64,000 nucleotides of DNA, taken from contig CAIIXF020000008.1 of the NCBI GenBank assembly GCA_903813345.2, forward strand, positions 71,341 to 135,340, written 5' to 3'. Origin of the DNA: Owenia fusiformis (Eukaryota; Annelida; Polychaeta; Sabellida; Oweniidae). The notes under the pieces were generated by a model. The model was given only the letters and a program-made list of their open reading frames with translations. It was not told where the DNA came from and made no database searches. Shown one piece after another: positions 12,901-21,900 of this stretch; within the stretch, counting starts at the first letter, position 1; each line of letters opens with the position of its first letter. A program made the translations under genes and the position numbers.

Positions 12901-15900
12901 ATGTATAAATACAGTAAAACCTGTCTTAGTGAACACCTCTCTCTAGTGAACACCTGTCCCTAGTGGACACCCTTCCTATGCACATAGTCCACTGACTTCT
13001 GTATAAATTACCCTCTCTCTAGTGAACACTTACCTACAGTGAACGTTTTTTCTTGGCAAAAAAATGTTCACTATACACAAGTTTTACTGTATGCACATGT
13101 ATTTTGAATGTTGATTATGTTGTAAGGCTAAATGATAATATGCACTTAGCTAACTCCTGGACTTGAAATGTATAATTATGCGCATGTATTTTGAGTGTTG
13201 ATTATGTTGTATAGGCTAAATGATGATATGCTCTTAAAGGGTAACACATATATAGTTCTCTCAAAAGCGTTAGGTAAAGAGGGACTCTGATAAATCAGAA
13301 TGGTAACAAATATCATTTAGCAAATCAAGCCCTTGTTTTTGGTTTTGCTCACTGTTTAGTATAAAATGTGTGATCTCGGAATAATACTCAAGGGTACACA
13401 GGCTGAAGTCACTGACTCATTCGTTTAAATAAATCAACATGCAAAAATACAAATTATACCTGCTGCCTTGGCACTTCCTATAAGGTAGCTTAGTACATGG
13501 GCGTGGCCAAACCTTGCAGATAGGAACAGGGGGGTCATGTTGAAGTCTGACACTGTGTCTTGTATTGCACCATATTCTAGCAGTAACTTTACAATACCTG
13601 AAATAATGAAGATAAACACATGGATGTGACTAAACCTTATGTTGAGCAGCCCTCAGTTTATTCGTTTACAATTCAAACATAAAATAAACCACTTTGTCTT
13701 TTTCTTATTATACAATTACCTTTATGCCCCTGCCCTGTAAACCTTCAATTTATCACACTCCCTTCAATTGCTAAAACACCTTCCATATGTCCCACTCACT
13801 TCCCGCCTTTTAATGTTCACATCTCCCACATTTTTGCCCTAATACCTTATACACTAACTACTATGGCAGCCACTTCATTTATGCTCAGAAAAATACGAGT
13901 TCCAATAAGATGAAAACTGATGTTTGCATGTTTGCTTCCTTGAATCAAATACTACCCAATTGTATGATTTGGTTATACATGTACATGTATTTGTTTTCAA
14001 ATCATTGCCATTAGTGTCCTATGACTGAAACATGTTCTACATAATCAATTCATTCATGTAAGCTCCAGCCAGTTTATAGTAAATATTATTATATTGTGAG
14101 TGATATTTAAACCTGATGTTTGTTCTAATTACAGCATGAAAAAGTAAAAAAATTCTTTGTATGAGCTTTTCTAGCCCTTTGATGCATCATGACTCCAGCA
14201 TCACTAAGCTTTTACATATTATATGTATATATTACAAGAATCTCTGATAAAACAATAAATTACTGAAAGACTGCCAAAATTTGAACTCAAATCAGTCCAA
14301 AAGCTTTTTCATGATTTTGCGTGATTTTTTTGACATTTATCATATACACAAAAATTGAGTGTGCGATTTAAATTTTTCAAGCAAATTCGTGACAAACACA
14401 CGTAGTGTGTGAAGGTTAACAGGGCAAGATGCCTACTCAACATAAAACATGGGCTTTGTATAAAAACCTCATACCCACCTACCCACGTACGTTGGACATG
14501 ATACATTCTTTGAAGGGTTCAATTTTAAAGATGTTTGTTTATTAAATCTTAGTTTATGATGAATTATAGATGCATTTGTAATGACCCTTGATAGCAAGTT
14601 GCTACTACAGCCCAGCTGGGTTCGATTCCCACTCGGGCATCGAATTTAGCACACTTTCTTTCAATTTCTTTTTCTGGCTTGTTGAACCTATGCTCGCGGT
14701 CGTTAGTTATAGTTATTTCCCTGGGGCGCCCTCAAGTCATTACACATTACAATACACCCATATGCCTTTATTTATGGATCTGTCATCCGTCTAGTCATTA
14801 AATAAAGCCGGAATTGTAGAAATGTTAATAATAAGAGCAATTTTGAGATTTAAAAATCTTTAAAATTGAACCCTTCAAGGACTGTATCATGTCCCACATA
14901 GGTGGGTAGGAGGGTATGAGGTAGGAGGTTTTTTATACAAAGCCTAAAACATGCTTCTACAGAACTGAATTAATTACTGAGATGCGAGTAGGTAGTTACC
15001 AGTTTCGCCACCAGGTGGCTAATTCGGGAGAAATAACATTGCGGTGTATTACAAAGTTCCCTTAAACTTGAATAATCATCAGTTTTAGTGGCTCACTTTT
15101 CATATTACCCTTACAGGTATGTATCTGATAGTTGTACAAATTAAAATATGTCCAGTAAAAGAAAATATTACCTGCCCAACACAAGAAAAGATATTTCAAT
15201 TTTTCTGATTTTACGACATGGGGTCTATGGGGAATCTCCCGACCTTGAAATAACATTTTCAAAGAAAATTAAATTTTCAAACTTGATAAACTCTTTTCAA
15301 AACCACATTTCTAGATGTAATTTTACATGTTGATTCCAAATATGACATCAGTTTGACTGAATTTTGAATTAATGACGTAAATCAAGATTATTTCTACTCG
15401 CATCTTAGTTAGTCTATTTATATATTTCATAACATTTACCTAAATTGCCATTTGAGGCAGCTACATGTAGAGGGGCATCTCCAGTGTACTGCTTCTGGTC
15501 AGCATTCCCTCCATGCCTTAACAGCTTCTCAACCATATTCATACTGCCTTGCAGTACAGCTAAAACATCACATAACAAAATATGCCAGTCCCATAGCCAT
15601 GGATTTATTTAGGTTTCTTTTATTTATTTATATAAAACATAATAACATTTGTACATATTCATCGCCAAAAATTATTTAAAGTTGTCAAAAAGTGAACCCC
15701 TTGGAATTTCTTAAAAAGTGAACCCCCTTGTAAAATCCTGGATACTGGCCTGGGTAACAATATGCTATAAAATAAATATCAGCTATGTATACTGTAAAGG
15801 CAGATGACAAAGCAGATGCCTAAATAGTTTCTGACAGGGACCTTAAACCCACTCACACATTAATGCTTTGTCCTGGTAGAGAAGGACTCTTGAATTCTAT

Positions 15901-18900
15901 TGAGAATCTACCCCCCCTTGCCAGGTCACATACATATACACACTTCAGACCATATTATGTAAATCCTCATTGACTGACCATTATCTTACACATACACACC
16001 TCAGACCTTGTTTTGTAAATTCTCATTGACTGACCCTTACCTTACACATACAAACTTCAGACCTTATTTTGTAAATTCTCATCGACTGACCATTACCTTA
16101 CATAACCTTCAGACCTTATTTCTTAAATTCTCATTGACTGACCCTTACCTTACACATGCAAACCTCAGACCTCATTGTGTAAATTCTCATCGACTGACCA
16201 TTACCTTACATAACCTTCAGACCTTATTTCTTAAATTCTCATTGACTGACATTCAGACCTTATTTTGTAAATTCTCATTGACTGACCCATACCTTACACA
16301 TACATAACTCAGACCTTGTTTTGTAAATTCTCATTGACTGACCCATACCTTACACATACATAACTCAGACCTTATTTTGTAAATTCTCATTGACTGACCC
16401 ATACCTTACACATACATACCTCAGACCTTATTTTGTAAATTCTCATTGACTGACCCATACCTTACACATACATAACTCAGACCTTATTTTGTAAATTCTC
16501 ATTGACTGACCCATACCTTACACATACATACCTCAGACCTTATTTTGTAAATCCTCATTGACTGACCCATACCTTACACATGATACATAACTCAGACCTT
16601 ATTTTGTAAATTCTCATTGACCGACCCTTACCTTACACATACAATTTTCAGACGTTATTTTGTAAATTCTCATTCACTGACCCATACCTTACACATACAA
16701 TTTTCAGACCTTATTTTGTAAATTCTCATTGACTGACCCATACCTTACACATACATACCTCAGACCTTATTTTGTAAATTCTCATTGACTGACCCATACC
16801 TTACACATACATACCTCAGACCTTATTATGTAAATTCTCATTCACTGACCCTTACCTTACACATACATAACTCAGACCTTATTATGTAAATTCTCATTCA
16901 CTGACCCTTACCTTACACATACAAACTTCAGACCTTATTTTGTAAATTCTCATTGACTGACCCTTACCTTACACATACAAACTTCAGACCTTATTTTGTA
17001 AATTCTTATTTACTGACCCATACCTTACACATACATACCTCAGACCTTATTATGTAAATTCTCATTGACTGACCCTTACCTTACACATACACACCTCAGA
17101 CCTTATTTTGTAAATTCTCATTGACTGACCCTCAAACAATATTTTGTAAATTCTCATTGACTGACCCATACCTTACACATACAATTTTCAGACGTTATTT
17201 TGTAAATTCTCATTGACTGACCATTACCTTACACATACACACCTCAGACCTTATTTTGTAAATTCTCATTGACTGACCCTCAAACAATATTTTGTTAATT
17301 CTCATTGACTGACCCTCAAACAATATTTTGTAAATTCTCATTGACTGACCCATACCTTACACATACAATTTTCAGACGTTATTTTGTAAATTCTCATTGA
17401 CTGACCCTTACCTTACACATACACACCTCAGACCTTGTTTTGTAAATTCTCATTGACTGACCCATACCTTACACATACATAACTCAGACCTTATTATGTA
17501 AATTCTCATTGACTGACCCTTACCTTACACATACACACCTCAGACCTTATTATGTAAATTCTCATTGACTGACCCATACCTTACACATACATACCTCAGA
17601 CCTTATTTTGTAAATCCTCATTGACTGACCATTATCTTACACATACAAACTTCAGACCTTATTTTGTAAATTCTCATTGACTGACCCATACCTTACACAT
17701 ACAAACTTCAGACCTTATTTTGTAAATTCTCATTGACTGACCCTTACCTTACACATACAAACTTCAGACCTTATTTTGTAAATTCTCATTGACTGACCCA
17801 TACCTTACACATACAAACTTCAGACCTTATTTTGTAAATTCTCATTGACTGACCCATACCTTACACATACATACCTCAGACCTTATTTTGTAAATCCTCA
17901 TTGACTGACCATTATCTTACACATACAAACTTCAGACCTTATTTTGTAAATTCTCATTGACTGACCCATACCTTACACATACAAACTTCAGACCTTATTT
18001 TGTAAATTCTCATTGACTGACCCTTACCTTACACATACAAACTTCAGACCTTATTTTGTAAATTCTCATTGACTGACCCATACCTTACACATACAAACTT
18101 CAGACCTTATTTTGTAAATTCTCATTGACTGACCCTTACCTTACACATACAAACTTCAGACCTTATTTTGTAAATTCTCATTGACTGACCCATACCTCAC
18201 TTCTACAAACTTCAGACCTTGTTTTGTAAATTCTCATTAAATGACCCGTACCTTACACATACACACCTCAGATTTTACCTTGGTAAAGTGGTGACTCCTC
18301 CATGTGATTGAGAATATTAGGGTCAGCCTGGTGACTAAGAAGAACATTAACACAAGATTCATTGCACGCCTTTACCGCAACATATAATGGGGTCTCCTTC
18401 TGGAATCCCTCCCAGTTCACACAGCAATTTTCTGTAGAATAAAGCCATAATATTCTGTGTTATGTATATTTCAAGTGAAATCAAATGAATTAAACATAAA
18501 ATATTTATTAACATAATAAGCCACTCTCCATCCCTCATTCTCTCTTTGATAGAAGATTTTAAAAAAATATATGGAGGGAGTTAATCATAGACTTAAATAA
18601 TGAAAATACTTTGACAAATAAAGAAATTCAATGAAGAAATGCATGTTTAAATCTTTTGACCAGGACGTCGACTGTATCATCCTATCGGTATCGGTAAGTG
18701 GGGAACGTCGTCTTTTACACACATACTATTCTGAATAGTGTTCCATTGTATTCATAGATGTCAGGCTATGTCTAACCCTGTGGATCATATTTTATTTTAC
18801 TAATAGTGGAGTCACAGGCTGGTATCGAAAGATTTGCCCACTTTGACGGAGCATGCTATTTTTCATAAAAACAATGCTTCACGATTTATTTTTTAACTCA

Positions 18901-21900
18901 TATGTTTCGTTATATCAAAGATAATTACTTACTCTATGCAATGGATATATCATTTGCGTGTAACCTTCACTTCTGTTTGAAGTCCAATAACGCTAGGAGT
19001 AAAATCTATTGAAAACGGCGCCAGAGTATCAAACTCTAAAATGTACCATTTCTTTTTAAACTTTTTAATGGCATGATATAGTGACACGATAATATTAACA
19101 TATGTTTTCAGCATAACTCTGAATGTATTAATGATATATTAATGCATTGGGTCTTTTTAATTTTTTTTATAAAAAATAATATTATATTTTTTGTCCGCTG
19201 TGACGGAGCATTTTCACAGTTCACATTTGCAACTGCTCCGTCACAACGGACAAAAAAATTAAATATTATTTTTTATAAAAGAATTAAAAACACCAAATAC
19301 ATCAACATCTCATTTATACCTTTATAGTTATGCTGAAACCATGTGTAAATATTATCGTGTCACTATATCGTGCCATTAGAAATGGTACATTTTGAAGTAT
19401 GATACTCAGGCACCATTTTCAATAGCTTTTCTTCCCAGCGTAATTGGACTTCAAACCGCAAATGATATATCCATTGCATGGAGTAAGTAATTTTGTATGG
19501 TATAACGAAAGATATGAGTTAAAAAATAAATCGTGATGTATTCTTAGTGTTTTTATGAAAAATAGCATGCTCCGTCACAGCGGACAAATATTTCGATACC
19601 AGCCTGTGGGAGTAGTGAAAAAAACCAAAAAAACATTTATTCCTCAGAGATTTTACTGCATTTAATGATATAAATTCAATGTTATTGCAAAATTGCACCA
19701 GAATGTCTTCTTCAACCTCAACATCATTTAGGAGGCATTTTTTCACTTTAATTTTTATCATTTCTTATTTAATATAATTTATTTTATTCCTATTTTCCTA
19801 CATTTATCTCTACAGCCAGTTAGCAGGCTATTGAAGCAACTGAAGATCAAAAGAGCAAAGACCAGAACATGTGTCTAGGAATGCAATTTGTCACAGATAA
19901 GGCCAGCACCATGATAAATTCTTAATTGGTTTATTAAACTGACCATGGTTTAACAACATTTGCAAGCACTCAGCCACGGATGTCAAGTACCTTCTGCGAA
20001 ACTTCACTTGCTTTTTTAATAAGGGAGGATTGCAAACACGATCCAAGATGGCAGACTCTCGGGGGGCTACTTAGCTATCTACATAGAAAATAGTACCAAA
20101 TCGTGGCAAATGTGCTTTGAACAGGTCAGATGAGAATTATGACAACGATTTGGCATATGGTCACGTGACCAATCTCGTGAGCATATCCTGCTATTTGATT
20201 GGTCATTGTGTAGACTGATGTGCATAAATCTGTTTACGTCATCCATCTGGCAGAACTCCGACTTAAACGATACAAGTTGACGAAAACAGTTAAATGAGGC
20301 GAAAAATAAATTTATACATTACAATTGCGGATGATGGGATGCTATGAGACTTTGGTAAATACAGCTGTTCGAGTTCAAGTCACCAAGATAAGCTAATTAA
20401 GGCAAGAATCCGAAAATTGAAAAAGGTAACTTTATTTTTTGAATTCTTGTGTCCAGTCCTGTTTATATACATATATTAAAGTTTGCAGAAAGTACTTGAC
20501 GTCCATGCACTCAGTGTGGACACCAAAGGCAGTCTAATGTTAATTGTAATTTAGACTGACCCTGGTTTAGCAGCATTTGCAAGCACTCCGTGTGGCCACC
20601 AAAGGCAGCCTCGTGTTAATTGGTATATTAAACTGACCACGGTTTAGCAGCCACTCAGTGTGGACACCAAAGGCAGCCTTGTGTTAATTGGTATATTAAA
20701 CTGACCATGGTTTAGCAGCGTTTGCAAGCACTCAGTATGGCCACCGAAGGCAGCCTCATGTTAATTGGTATATTAAACTGACCATGGTTTAGCAGCGTTT
20801 GCAAGCACTCAGTATGGCCACCGAAGGCAGCCTCGTGTTAATTGGTATATTAAACTGACCACGGTTTAGCAGCCACTCGGTGTGGACACCAAAGGCAGAC
20901 TAACGTTAATTGGTATATTAAACTGACCATGGTTTAGCAGCATTTGCAAGCACTCAGTATGGCCACCGAAGGCAGCCTCGTGTTAATTGGTATATTAAAC
21001 TGACCACGGTTTAGCAGCCACTCGGTGTGGACACCAAAGGCAGACTAACGTTAATTGGTATATTAAACTGACCATGGTTTAGCAGCATTTGCAAGCACTT
21101 AGTATGGCCACCAAAGGCAGCCTCGTGTTAATTGGTATATTAAACTGACCATGGTTTAGCAGCGTTTGCAAGCACTCAGTATGGCCACCAAAGGCAGCCT
21201 CGTGTTAATTGGTATATTAAACTGACCATGGTTTAGCAGCATTTGCAAGCACTCAGTATGGCCACCAAAGGCAGCCTCGTGTTAATTGGTATATTAAACT
21301 GACCACGGTTTAGCAGCCACTCGGTGTGGACACCAAAGGCAGACTAACGTTAATTGGTATATTAAACTGACCATGGTTTAGCAGCATTTGCAAGCACTCA
21401 GTATGGCCACCAAAGGCAGCCTCGTGTATGGGGTACCAGCCTCTGTTGTCTCTACAGTCTAAATCTGCTCCTGGAATATAAACCCCATGGCATAGGTAAG
21501 TCATTGGTTTATTTTTACTCCAGTATTCTTCATATTTGGCCTCAACCACCCAATCTACTAGTATGTTCAATAAGTTCTTTAAGGATGTCTCTGATAAGGT
21601 CCTTAACTTTCAGGAATTTAGACATGAAGTTTATAATTGCATGATATAAATGATATTTACTCTCATTTGTAGATTTTACAAGTTTGAAGTTGCTTTGTCC
21701 TAGAACCCAGGGCACTTCCATCACTATATATTTTGTATTTTCATTCAAAAATCAGTCTACAGATATTTACCATTGCATTTAATACCATTTTTCATACAAT
21801 TTTTGCATATATATACATGTACCTACTGTTTGAAATGACAGTTATGCTAATTTATACTACTTCTACATCCCAACTTCACTTTTCCTGATTTTGATGAAAT

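Larger units (their letters stand above)
11268..13240. repeat. 87-bp satellite array, second block
   Basis: Continuation of the array after the 3.9-kb insertion, about 16 units, including 'gctggccttgaaatgtataa' variants. It ends near 13240, about 220 bp before the donor of ASB3-like exon 5. It contains two more insertions (11467-11843 and 12910-13091). Confidence 0.95.

Noticed and set aside
16000-18270. CRISPR-like regular array
   Set aside because: Units are contiguous tandem copies with no unique spacers, and the genome is eukaryotic.
19142-19327. 61-codon frame at the centre of the palindrome
   Set aside because: It is the hairpin stem read through the loop; the protein half mirrors the inverted repeat.
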